Assembly: GCF_033958435.1 (NCBI RefSeq)
Contig: NC_134137.1
Location: 124,160,001 to 124,224,000, forward strand
Origin: Carettochelys insculpta
Taxonomy: Eukaryota; Chordata; Testudines; Carettochelyidae
Length of the DNA: 64,000 nucleotides
Reading direction: 5' to 3'
The notes beneath the pieces are model-generated. The model had not been told where the DNA came from and searched no databases. It saw only the letters and a list, made by a program, of their open reading frames with translations. Each line of letters opens with the position of its first letter. Positions within the stretch are counted from its first letter, which is position 1. This document shows positions 51,301-56,329 of this stretch, piece by piece. Made by a program: the position numbers and the translations under genes.

Positions 51301-53486
51301 TGTTGAGACTTCACCAGTTTCGTTTTACTGTGCCACCATCTTACAAGTAGTCCTGAATTTCTAATGTGAAGTAAAAACAAGTGTGGGAGGTTGGGAGGGA
51401 GACTTTAAGGTTGTCTCTGCACTGGCACAAATCTTCAAAATAGCCATGCCAATGGCCATTTCGAAGATTACTAATGAGGAGCTGCATTGAACATATTGAA
51501 TATTCGTTTTTAAATGTGCACGGCTCAGTGTGGCTACACGGGGGTCCTTTTTGAAAGGACCCCACCCATTTTGAAATCCTCTTATTATTCAGCTGAGGAG
51601 AATAAGGGAATTTTGAAATGTGCATGGTCCTTTCAAAGAGGACCCCCGTGTAGCCGCGCCGAGTCACATGAGTTCAAAAGCGGCTCTTTCGAAGTGCCGC
51701 GTCCAGAAGCGTGTAAATGCTAAGAGGTGCTGAATATTCAATTTAGCGCCTCATTAGTAATCTTCGAAATGGCCATTAGCATGACTATTTTTGAAGATTT
51801 GTGCCAGTGTAGACACGACCCAAAGCCTTTATGGAAGAAAACAGAAGTAGAAACAATGATTTTTTTCCTTTTGTAGGTTGGCAGTCAGGTGAATAACAAA
51901 GGACAAATATATATTTATTTCCTGATTGTTTTGTTTTGTTTAAAGACGTTTGCATGGCAAAGTCTTTTTTGAATGTTCAGGAATAAAGAATATTTTGGCT
52001 TTCATTAACCAGAAGTAAGAGGATTTCAGTAATCAGTATGATCCTTCTGAGGACATTTTATCAAATTGTCACATTATCCATTAGTTGTAATTGTAAAGAA
52101 ATGAATCTAGAAAACCTTTTCATTGTGTAGTTTGCAGCCTGTTGGCAATCATTGACATGCCCTGATGATATAGTAAGTGCATAGGTAGATCACCTTGTTA
52201 AATCTGACTATGATCATAGTCATATAATAGTATGTCATATGAGACAACATATTGGATCAGGCTAATTTATTTTGACCTCTCATTTCAACAGTCTTTGGCA
52301 GTAGCCAACTTCTGTATCCTTATACATATGTGAAAACAGCTTGTGAAGCCTAGAGAAAATTAGTGCTTCCACGGACATATCCCTTAGAACGTGTCATGCA
52401 ACATAGAACCCCGCTTTGTTGAAGAAATCGTACAGTTTACTGTGTTCACTGCTTTTTAAGGGTGAGCTGCAAAAGCTAAACAGGGTATTTGTTCTTCTTA
52501 GCACTTTATGAAAAGCATATGAAAGTTAATATATGAAGACTTCTTGTTTCTTTAAGGTAGAATTTTAGAGCTTGTCTATCCTGTATCACTGTGGATGACA
52601 AAAGAACTAGCAAAAGTTACATATACACTGAAAACTGAGTAATATAGTTGGAAAGAGATATCAGACAGATTGGAGCTTGTTTCCTTCTAACTCTCTCACA
52701 CTTAACAGCCATATGGAAGAAAGGAGGTCTTTAAAGATTGTACATCCTCATTTCTTTGAATAAGATGAGATCTCTCATAATATTAAAGTCTACCCCTCCC
52801 CATCTTATTCTCCATCAAAACCAGGAGATGACCAGTCTTGTAATAATATCAGGAATGCTGTGTGTTGTTTGTTTTATGTCTTTGTTGTAGTTTTGTTTTT
52901 ATCCAAAGCTTACTTCAAAACCCAGGCTTCTTTTCACACTTTTCTTGGGGTGAGGATGACTGAGATTTTTTTCCAGGCTTTTTGCTGCTTTCCAGTGCAT
53001 AAAGGGCACAAGCCCAGTTTCAGGGTTGGGCAGGCAGGAAAGGGGGAAAAAATTAAATCCTCTAATATTCTCCATAACAATTGTTGTTCAACATTTTGAA
53101 ACCTGAAGTGTTTCTCTTGAAATGTTGTTACCTAAATATTGGGTCAAAATTTTTAAAACAAATGAATTTTAAAACGAAATGGAGTTGTCCCCTCTATGGT
53201 AAGCAAAATTTGGAAAGTTGCTGTTCTTCTGTCTTTGTGTTTGTGGACTTTGTCTGGTGTTTCTGTAAAAAGAAAAAGAAATTCATACCTGCTGTCCTAA
53301 CGCAGATAACTGGAGGAGCAGGGTTTGTGGGTTCTCATCTTACTGACAAACTAATGATGGATGGCCATGAGGTTACAGTTGTGGACAACTTCTTTACGGG
53401 CAGGAAAAGAAACGTGGAACACTGGATTGGCCACGAGAACTTTGAACTGATTAATCATGATGTCGTTGAGCCCCTGTACATTGAAG
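11751..53486 (+). CDS. UXS1: UXS1, UDP-glucuronic acid decarboxylase 1, coding exons 1-6 (3' part of gene lies outside window)
   Basis: UXS1 converts UDP-glucuronate to UDP-xylose using bound NAD. UDP-xylose starts the glycosaminoglycan linker on proteoglycans. The enzyme is a type II membrane protein of the ER/Golgi lumen. Six segments, 11751-11847, 34378-34405, 38973-39021, 42059-42102, 48855-48915 and 53306-53486, join without a frame break into 460 nt (153 codons plus 1 nt). The product has a basic RRRMK motif at residues 16-20, a hydrophobic anchor at about 20-36, a charged stem at about 42-92 (EKIRDLEKSFTQKYPP) and the Rossmann motif TGGAGFVGS at 95-103, followed by VVDNFFTGRKRN. All junctions are GT/AG. 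The sequence matches vertebrate UXS1 nearly residue for residue from VWGNF onward. The family is about 420 aa, so about 265 residues remain downstream of 64 kb. The catalytic YxxxK and the Glu/Thr active-site residues are not in this window. Confidence 0.97.
12331..13247 (+). other. UXS1 intron 1, start; no other feature seen
   Basis: The CpG-rich shore grades into AT-rich intron. There is no gene or clear repeat apart from a G9 run near 12511. Confidence 0.6.
13248..14047. mobile_element. CAGTAAAC transposon with tandem GC-rich core (800 bp)
   Basis: The inverted ends CAGTAAACC (left) and GGTTTACTG (right) are flanked by TA on both sides. Inside the left end is a hairpin of GGGGGTTGCAGTCCTGCAACCCCC. 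The core consists of degenerate repeats of about 130 bp built from motifs such as GGAAACTGACCAGCC, TTTCCTGGCTCC and GGGAACCAGG. It encodes no transposase. The ends and TA duplication suggest a pogo/Tigger-like non-autonomous element. Confidence 0.75.
14050..14253. repeat. Partial copy of the 54006-54324 transposon
   Basis: The reverse complement matches 54006-54210 along about 200 bp, including TATCCGGCAGCCCTGGGA, ATTCAAATATTCTGG and AACAGTAGTATTGTA. It abuts the right end of the 13248-14047 element. The far end of the family is missing here. Confidence 0.8.
14254..15025 (+). other. UXS1 intron 1; no feature recognised
   Basis: AT-rich sequence. Three close copies of GGCAACTAGTAA-like words occur near 14650-14685. 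There is no coding or repeat-family signal. Confidence 0.55.
15026..15170 (+). mobile_element. tRNA-derived SINE (tortoise Pol III type)
   Basis: The head GGGGAGGGATAGTTCAGTGG carries an A-box-like TAGTTCAGTGG, and GTTCAATCTTT at about 15080 is the B box. It is followed by GGATCTGGGGCAAAT and a body typical, as I remember it, of the cryptodiran turtle SINE. It is a transposed copy and not a tRNA gene: the acceptor stem does not pair and a SINE body follows. Confidence 0.85.
15644..16010. mobile_element. hAT-like non-autonomous element
   Basis: The left end TAGTGGTTCTCATCCAAGGG and right end GTTGAGAACCACTG are inverted, with the CAGTGGTTCTCAA-type terminus of hAT MITEs. The interior is AT-rich with no coding. 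I could not match an 8-bp target duplication. Confidence 0.65.
16011..17155 (+). other. UXS1 intron 1; no gene seen
   Basis: A further hAT-type end, GGTTGAGAAATGCTATTCTA, occurs at about 16188-16210 without an obvious partner. The rest is unassigned AT-rich sequence. Confidence 0.5.
17156..17445 (-). repeat. CR1 3' fragment, chelonian type (minus strand)
   Basis: Read on plus it has CATACTGGGTCAGACCAAGG, GAATGAACAGAACAGGTAA and AAGGAGTTCCGCAGATTGAC. The reverse complement is the C-terminal coding end and 3' UTR of a turtle CR1 subfamily. A second, more decayed copy lies at 53750-53965. Confidence 0.8.
17446..18341 (+). other. UXS1 intron 1; no gene seen
   Basis: Contains a short perfect hairpin at 17883-17911: GGCTTCAGTAGG, a 5-nt loop, and its complement. 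Nothing else is assigned. Confidence 0.5.
18355..18582 (+). mobile_element. SINE-like hairpin element with perfect 88-bp arms
   Basis: The head AACAGAGAGGAAGCCGTGCTAGTCTATACAC region (18359-18392) is followed by arm 18393-18480, a 14-nt loop and arm 18495-18582. The two arms are exact reverse complements over 88 bp. A 13-bp direct repeat AAACCAAAATGAA flanks the element at 18342-18354 and 18583-18595. That length indicates target-primed reverse transcription rather than a cut-and-paste transposon. The 61282-61487 element has the same layout and a related head. Confidence 0.88.
18596..20294 (+). other. UXS1 intron 1; unassigned AT-rich DNA
   Basis: I see no genes, tandem arrays or recognisable repeat ends in this stretch of about 1.7 kb. 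Confidence 0.55.
20295..20850. mobile_element. CAGTAAAC-family transposon, 556 bp
   Basis: Left TA|CAGTAAACTGCTG and right GGTCTACCG|TA are inverted, with TA flanks. The right subterminal motif GCAACCCCCACATAAGTTGA corresponds to the left end of the 13248 element. The GC-rich core shares GGAAACTGACTAGGG and TTTCCCAGCTCCTGC motifs with it. There is no transposase. Confidence 0.75.
20851..22967 (+). other. UXS1 intron 1; possible old MITE remnants only
   Basis: Words such as GTACGTCAGTGTACAG (about 21918) and CTGTGTAGACATGGCATTAG (about 22775) resemble ends of turtle MITEs. I cannot establish a matched pair, and no gene is visible. Confidence 0.4.
23480..24640 (+). pseudogene. Harbinger Myb/SANT-like DNA-binding protein, broken
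   Basis: In Harbinger elements this partner binds transposon DNA and assists import and targeting of the transposase (family knowledge). Here a trihelix/Myb-like segment starts GWAQIQDLLGLWGEEEVLQV, continues SKRQNADTFSWLAEGLA to about 23607, and after a frameshift resumes VRSKVELQQGYTRAWDTASQ and FPFYRELRELLGLQ up to a stop at 23783. The conserved Trp, Leu and Phe pattern fits the three helices. A proline/glutamate-rich linker follows. A leucine-rich coiled-coil tail at 24487-24610 reads VEVLERCLQVEEARLHLQG. Frames differ between segments, so the gene is broken or needs introns that are not evident. Confidence 0.75.
25085..25945 (-). pseudogene. Harbinger DDE transposase (HARBI1-like), N-terminally broken
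   Basis: The 286-codon minus-strand frame contains most of the DDE_Tnp_4-type catalytic domain. The first Asp is in APDGTDIPICAP (residue 71). FQDIHVGWPGSTHDTWVFRN follows (about 109-126). The second Asp is in LAADAAYTLQPWLM (159), where the family usually has GD-x-x-Y. The catalytic Glu is in YQVVEQTFGRLKGCWRCL (195). All three acidic residues are therefore present. The N-terminal part is out of frame upstream: MEEAAQHLPEDELSSSGG ends in TGA just before this frame opens at 25945. The frame also runs on past the conserved domain. The protein is probably inactive because of the N-terminal break, but it is one of the best preserved genes in the window. It is a transposon gene, not host HARBI1. 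Confidence 0.88.
26441..29137 (+). other. UXS1 intron 1; no gene seen
   Basis: Unassigned AT-rich intron. A possible MITE end, CATAGCTATTTTTAGTGTCC, occurs near 28367. A short ATTTATTT-rich run is near 28950. Confidence 0.5.
29143..29466 (+). mobile_element. Solo LTR of an endogenous retrovirus
   Basis: The 324-bp unit begins TGTAGGGTGCGAG, ends GGTTGGTTACA (TG...CA), and is flanked by the 5-bp duplication CCCTC at 29138-29142 and 29467-29471. An AATAAA signal lies at about 29396, followed by a GC-rich stretch consistent with R/U5. The high CpG content is unlike the flanks. No internal retroviral sequence is present, so this is the product of LTR-LTR recombination. The genus cannot be assigned. 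Confidence 0.87.
29472..30350 (+). other. UXS1 intron 1; no feature recognised
   Basis: No coding or repeat family is recognised. A C-rich run lies at about 30027-30052. Confidence 0.5.
30353..30620. repeat. Possible CAGTAA-ended transposon remnant
   Basis: Starts TACAGTAAGTCCCCAAGTTA, resembling the CAGTAAAC families. It contains a palindrome GCCTGCCTAGCTTCCTGCAG...CTGCAGGCAGCTAGGCAGGC around 30515-30558. The right end is not found. Confidence 0.4.
30919..30941. repeat. Poly(T) tract
   Basis: An uninterrupted run of more than 20 T. No SINE or LINE body is recognised next to it. Confidence 0.9.
30942..33570 (+). other. UXS1 intron 1; no gene seen
   Basis: Contains poly(T) near 31810-31836, a possible MITE-like block at about 31990-32180 (GGGTACATCAGTACTAG; GTGTAGACATTTGGG), and a G-rich low-complexity stretch at about 33180-33400. 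Nothing is certain. Confidence 0.45.
33575..34070. mobile_element. GTTAACC-ended inverted-repeat element
   Basis: The left end has AGTTAACCATTTAGCCAGGA and ACTGGTTAACTGG. The right end has GGTTAACCAGTTAAATGACA and GTTTAACCAGTTAGC. These form imperfect inverted repeats of about 40 bp around a GC-rich core of about 400 bp. No coding is seen. The superfamily is undetermined. Confidence 0.55.
34378..34405 (+). CDS. UXS1: UXS1 coding exon 2 (28-nt microexon)
   Basis: This 28-nt exon encodes the end of the anchor and the start of the stem: (S)VWGNFINM plus two bases of an Arg codon. It is preceded by a long pyrimidine tract, (CT)n then T8, and AG at 34376-34377. The donor GTAATA at 34406 is weak. 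Phase is 1 in and 2 out, matching exons 1 and 3 exactly. The strong pyrimidine tract probably compensates for the tiny exon and the weak donor (inference). Confidence 0.94.
34406..36551 (+). other. UXS1 intron 2, first part; no gene seen
   Basis: AT-rich intron. An ATTTATTTATTTATTT run lies near 36111. No repeat family is recognised with confidence. Confidence 0.55.
36554..37004. mobile_element. Palindromic MITE, 451 bp
   Basis: The element folds on itself around about 36778 (CCCTTCTTCCCG...AGGAAGAAGGGG). Matching inner blocks include CTAATGAGGCACAG, TTTGGAGTCCG and GCGCTTCTACACA in both orientations. The termini GGGCCGTTTCTATACAGGCC and (complement) GGACGTTTCTACACAGGCCA are flanked by TA. 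It has no coding capacity. Confidence 0.85.
37020..37214 (+). pseudogene. LINE polyprotein C-terminus
   Basis: The open frame SRSGRPRRKWIDDTVDWCRG continues through LDRERWKGMVVEASDTNDDE to TGA at 37212-37214. The GRPxxxW...D...W...DRxxWK pattern is the characteristic end of APE-RT non-LTR polyproteins. It differs in sequence from the 7840-11255 family, so it belongs to another LINE. Only this tail is present. Confidence 0.75.
37215..38094 (+). other. UXS1 intron 2; no feature recognised
   Basis: Unassigned AT-rich intron. Confidence 0.5.
38095..38200. repeat. Single-arm copy of the hairpin SINE-like family
   Basis: AAAAAAGCAGTAAAGTAGCAC, then AATTTATTAGGTGAGCTTTC and GACAGACCCACTTCTTCAGA match one arm of the 18355-18582 element. 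Here the loop words CATAGCCATA continue into other sequence instead of a second arm. Confidence 0.85.
38201..38972 (+). other. UXS1 intron 2, end; no gene seen
   Basis: A poly(T) tract lies at about 38888-38908, 65 bp upstream of the exon 3 acceptor. Otherwise unassigned. Confidence 0.5.
38973..39021 (+). CDS. UXS1: UXS1 coding exon 3 (lumenal stem)
   Basis: This 49-nt exon encodes (R)SIQENGDQKVESKIEE. The acceptor is CCCCCTAACAG; the donor GTCAGT is at 39022. It completes the split Arg codon (AG+G) and ends on a codon boundary. The residues are polar and charged, as in the family's lumenal stem, which is a predicted coiled coil that supports oligomerisation (family knowledge). Confidence 0.95.
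39022..40250 (+). other. UXS1 intron 3, first part; no feature recognised
   Basis: AT-rich intron without recognised repeats or genes. Confidence 0.5.
40252..40849 (-). mobile_element. CR1 LINE 3' fragment (minus strand)
   Basis: Begins AGAATCACAGGCTAGG, the complement of the CR1 3' tail. It continues with complements of the C-terminal coding region (AGACTTCTCCTACTGCAACT, ATGCATTCCAGTACTTCACC) and ends near GCCTCAAACCC. About 600 bp, 5'-truncated, with an internal G8 run at about 40700. Confidence 0.88.
40850..40900. repeat. 22-bp direct duplication
   Basis: ATCATTACGTGATAGTCTGG plus AA occurs at 40850-40871 and 40879-40900, separated by 7 bp. It lies at the 5' truncation point of the CR1 copy. 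Confidence 0.9.
40976..41503. mobile_element. CAGTAAAC-family transposon, 528 bp
   Basis: Left TA|CAGTAAACTTTCTTTTATC and right, on the complement, TA|CAGTAAACACTTTTGTATCC, with TA on both sides. The right interior (CAACCTCCTGGTCCCGGGGC) matches the ends at 14050-14253 and 54006-54324. It has no transposase. Confidence 0.78.
41506..42058 (+). other. UXS1 intron 3, end; nothing recognised
   Basis: AT-rich intron up to the exon 4 acceptor. Confidence 0.5.
42059..42102 (+). CDS. UXS1: UXS1 coding exon 4 (lumenal stem)
   Basis: This 44-nt exon encodes AVGPLREKIRDLEK plus two bases of Ser. The acceptor is TACTTTAG and the donor GTATGT is at 42103. Phase is 0 in and 2 out. Heptad-like spacing of leucine and isoleucine with charged residues fits a coiled-coil stem. 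Confidence 0.95.
42252..42466. repeat. Probable MITE fragment
   Basis: GGTCTATACTATACAGCTAG with a following GACATAGGGCAG, and a right part GTGTCCATATAGACATTACA, resemble the short TCTACAC-type DNA transposon ends common in this window. The pairing is imperfect. Confidence 0.45.
42467..43615 (+). other. UXS1 intron 4; no gene seen
   Basis: Unassigned. A poly(A) run lies near 43031-43046. Confidence 0.5.
43619..43700 (+). repeat. hAT-type end fragment
   Basis: CAGCAGTGGTTCTTAACCTT followed by CAGCCTGCACCCC has the terminus of a hAT-like MITE. No matching right end is found nearby. Confidence 0.5.
44250..46700 (+). mobile_element. Decayed DIRS-type retrotransposon
   Basis: The order of domains is that of DIRS elements: a gag-like region (about 44280-44600), a connecting segment, RT (45170-45600), RNase H-like region (45960-46360), then terminal sequence with GGAGTAACAGTGGTTCTTTG at about 46384 and an altered reprise near 46640. 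No tyrosine recombinase is recognisable, so the copy is deleted or internally truncated. DIRS elements integrate through circular DNA and normally leave no target duplication. Confidence 0.82.
44280..46365 (+). pseudogene. DIRS gag-RT-RNase H remnants
   Basis: The gag-like part reads RASWIQAAGLSKELEMKIED, followed by LFAVNTDKVLHSSKDT. A linker has HLLQTGAIEEIPKQH and CFLIEKKMG (normally the start of RT). The RT retains IFTAPKVFTKVIDPVAAYLR and the catalytic box in ITIFPYLDDCLLRG (YLDD). The RNase H region reads MDNTTTMFYSNHLGGARLQS, LTASHLPGMNDTLADSLSHH and AVDIFATWENSKCMQYCSR. Frames shift repeatedly (for example near 45080-45170 and 45610-45930), and the central RT fingers between about 45000 and 45200 are rearranged. 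The copy is non-functional. Confidence 0.82.
46701..47928 (+). other. UXS1 intron 4; no gene seen
   Basis: Unassigned intron sequence. Confidence 0.45.
47931..48137. mobile_element. Small inverted-repeat element (MITE)
   Basis: Left ACAATAGGGTTTTGACATTT plus GCGAG and right, on the complement, ACAGTAGGGTCTCAACATTC plus ACGAG: about 25-bp inverted ends with a few mismatches. The core is short, GC-rich and non-coding. A TA precedes the left end; the right flank is not TA. Confidence 0.7.
48138..48854 (+). other. UXS1 intron 4, end; nothing recognised
   Basis: AT-rich sequence up to the exon 5 acceptor. Confidence 0.5.
48855..48915 (+). CDS. UXS1: UXS1 coding exon 5 (stem to catalytic domain)
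   Basis: This 61-nt exon encodes (S)FTQKYPPVKFLSEKDRKRIL. The acceptor is TTCTGTAG and the donor GTAAGT is at 48916. The Ser codon is completed from exon 4 (AG+T) and the exon ends on a codon boundary, just before the Rossmann glycine motif. The near-identity with vertebrate UXS1 makes this exon certain. Confidence 0.96.
48916..51408 (+). other. UXS1 intron 5, first part; no recognised feature
   Basis: A moderately GC-rich stretch at 49000-50050 carries short open frames on both strands, but none has a family motif I recognise. It may be an unrecognised old repeat. Confidence 0.4.
51409..51820. mobile_element. Palindromic MITE, 412 bp
   Basis: The ends GGTTGTCTCTGCACTGGCAC and, on the complement, GGTCGTGTCTACACTGGCAC, continuing into AAATCTTCAAAATAGYCATG, are inverted over at least 45 bp. 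Central blocks GGGGGTCCTTTTTGAAAGGACCCC and GAGGACCCCCGTGTAGCCGC extend the fold. The flanks TAA (left) and CAA (right) would fit a mutated TWA duplication and suggest a Harbinger-type MITE. Confidence 0.82.
51821..53305 (+). other. UXS1 intron 5, end; no gene seen
   Basis: AT-rich intron. The sequence just before exon 6 reads open in frame for about 220 nt, but the AG acceptor at 53304-53305 and the protein match set the exon start. Confidence 0.5.
53306..53486 (+). CDS. UXS1: UXS1 coding exon 6 (Rossmann NAD-binding start)
   Basis: This 181-nt exon starts ITGGAGFVGSHLTDKLMM and ends VVEPLYIE plus the first base of the next codon. The acceptor is CTAACGCAG; the donor GTGAGT is at 53487. TGGAGFVGS is the GxxGxxG dinucleotide-binding loop of extended short-chain dehydrogenases. 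The Asp in VVDNFFTG (about residue 120) is the acidic residue that binds the adenosine ribose of NAD in this family. I did not find an exon continuing DQIYHLAS before 64000, so the next intron runs off the window. Confidence 0.96.
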
Positions 53487-53749
53487 GTGAGTAGCCTGCT
53501 TAAACACTGATATGCTTTGATCTCTGTACTTAATCACACGTGGCCAGCAGAAGTGCATGTAGAAATTGGATTTATATGCAGTTTTGTTGCTTGATATAAG
53601 TAGGTATGGTTCTTCCTATTCTCTCAAGCTAGTGATTTTAACCCCCAAAGTCACAAAGAAAATTAGAGAGGTTGTTGCACTATGAATGCCATCTTTCTAC
53701 CTGACTAGATGGGAGGCGAATTTCCCCTGTCACCCCCCAAAATTGACAC

Positions 53750-53965
53750 GTAACATGAAAATGACCATGCTCAGTCAGACCAAGCAGCTGTCTAGCGCAA
53801 TAGCCTGTCTTCCACCAGTGGCTAGTGCCACGTGCTTCAGAAGGAATACATAAAGCAGGGCAATTAACTGTCATCCAGTTACCACTTCTGGGAGTCACAG
53901 ACTGAGGCTCACCCAGATCATGGGTTTGCCACCCTGAGCATCCTGGCTAAGAGCCGTTGGAAAAT
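53750..53965 (-). repeat. CR1 3' fragment, chelonian type, decayed (minus strand)
   Basis: GCTCAGTCAGACCAAGCAGC, AGCCTGTCTTCCACCAGTGG and GCATCCTGGCTAAGAGCC match the copy at 17156-17445 with many changes. Confidence 0.7.
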
Positions 53966-54005
53966 CTACATGGTATGGCAAAGGTGGAGGTCCCCAGTTC
54001 TGATA

Positions 54006-54324
54006 CAATAAACTCTTTCCTATCCGGCAGCCCTGGGACTGGGAAGTTGCCAGATATTCAAATATTCTGGGTAAGAGAGAGGTATGTTTAGCAATACATG
54101 ACACTAAAGAAAAACAAGATTAAGAAACAAACAAAAATGTATACAGAGTACTTTACCAGCAACAGTAGTATTGTAAACACTGTAAACTTATACTGTATTT
54201 GCTGAATTTGTGTATTTATTTTCAGTATATTTATGGAAAACGTAACTAAAATTTACTTCTGGTTAAAATACTGGTTATTTGAGAGTTCCAGATGATAGAA
54301 TGATGGATATGAAAGAGTTTATCG
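54006..54324. mobile_element. CAGTAAAC-family transposon, 319 bp
   Basis: Left TA|CAATAAACTCTTTCCTATCC and right, on the complement, TA|CGATAAACTCTTTCATATCC are inverted over about 20 bp with two or three mismatches and TA flanks. Its left 200 bp match 14050-14253 in opposite orientation. It has no coding. Confidence 0.82.
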
Positions 54325-54326
54325 TA

Positions 54327-55761
54327 TGTGTACAATTCCTAATTTCCCTTGCAAGCCCCTAGTGAAGTAAGGATGTGATCTCATTGAGTCCCTCACCTAT
54401 TGAAAAACCCACTTGCGTTATCAAAAGTATAAGCAATCCTACACCCAAGTTACCATAAGCAGCAGAACATAGTTAATTACAGAACATTGTACAAGATACA
54501 TGTGCTGTTACAGACATCCTTTGGAATAAAGCAATATGTGGTGGTATGGTAACGTTATTTTAGCCACAGTGGAGATTTTTCATCCCTTTTGTAAAATAAA
54601 ACTTTGCAGCTACACAGTAGCTGTATATTTAAAAGAATGTAGTGAAGTTCTTGTTTTTTCTACTTTTCTGTATTTCTAAAATGGATGGAAATTTTCAGAA
54701 AAAATCTCTTGTGAATGCATCTCCTTATAAGTATCGTGATGGTCTTCTGATCAAAGCATGTTATGCTGAAATAGTTCTGCAGGTGCATGCTCATTCTGCT
54801 CTGACAGTGCCCTGGTTCATTTACTGTCTGTTACTTCAGCCTGTGCTGCCGCTGAAGGGTAAGGGGATTAGGATCTGATTAAGTGGATCTATGTTCACTA
54901 CCAATACTAGTAGCTTTTACCTCAGCCAGTTCACTCTTGTCAGCTTTCCTTTCTCCCTCTCCCCCATTAACTCAATTTTAACTGATTATAGTTGTTTTAT
55001 TTTCAAATGCTTATATTTTGGACAACGTACTAAGCACTAATGAATGGGAATGCTGAAAAGTTTGCGCTTCTGATCCGATCAGTTCGGACAGCCAAAGTAA
55101 AGTTCTCAAGAAAAGATTCTCCCCTGCTTTGATATTACTTATGATGCACCTCAAATGTGGTGGAGGGTGTATTAAAAATAATACGTGCTCTGAAGTGCAT
55201 AGTCAACTTTAGATGTGACACAGTGCGTCTAAGCAATATAGTAGGTAATGTGGGAAAGCCTGGAAGGAGAAGTTGCTGTTGTAGGTTTTGCGTGACCTTT
55301 TTTTTCTTTGGGGCATACTTCATCTTTGGATGGAACCATAAAATTAAGATAATCTTCAACTTGTGGGGTATACAGCAGTGTGTTTTTACGAGCAAATTTG
55401 AATGAGTTCAGGTTTGGTGAAGAGACACAGGGATCAGTCATTTATTTGATGTCTTCCAGAAATTAGACCATTTTTAGAGTATTTAACACAGTGCCATTTT
55501 TGTGGAATAGCAGTCATTTACTGAGACTTAATTCCATTTCTAGAAAGGATATAGTCTTGATTGCATTTGATTTTGAATTTCCACCTGATAAATACATCCA
55601 CCATATACATTTAATTGAGTCTCGGGGGAATTAGCTTTGCAGGAGTTTGTAGGGGACAGTTGTGTTGAAGTCCAACTCTTTGGGTCACAGCATTTTCTCA
55701 TAAGTGTGAAACAACACCCAACTTCTTGTGATGCATCCGTCCATCACTGATACAGACATAC
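54327..55761 (+). other. UXS1 intron 6; no gene seen
   Basis: AT-rich intron, nothing recognised. Confidence 0.5.
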
Positions 55762-56329
55762 TAATGCCTGGTCTACACTAGGAGATAAAGTCGAATTTAA
55801 GGCTCTATGGGCAATTTTATAAACTATCCGTCTACACCCCAGCACTCAATAAGTCTGTTCTAAGCAACTGTAAGGCCGATTTCTGTACTGCTGACTTCCC
55901 AATGAAGTTACTTGAAAAATCTAATTTGCAATGTCAAGCTAAAGCAGTGTAAATTAACCAGGTTTAAAATAGTTTTTTAACTAGCCATGAAAACTGTCCC
56001 ACAGTACCCCTCACAGTGTCCTTTCGGGTCATTGCCCCACCCCCGCTTGCTTTCCATGTGAGGTGGAAGTAGGTGTTCATCAGTCTGGGAATTTTAATTA
56101 GATTTCCTTCCTCTGGCCAGCATGGCAAGCAGACATGTCGACTGTATCTCTGCAGCACACCTTGTATCCATGCATCCCCCAGGATTGCAGAAGGGTCCCA
56201 GCATGGAGCCATCAGGGGATCTTTGACCTCTTTTTAGTGTGGGGTAAAGAAGCTATTATAAGCCAGCTCAACTCCAGCAAAAGAAATTCTGATATTTATG
56301 GCAAAATATCATGAGTCATGATCAAGAAA

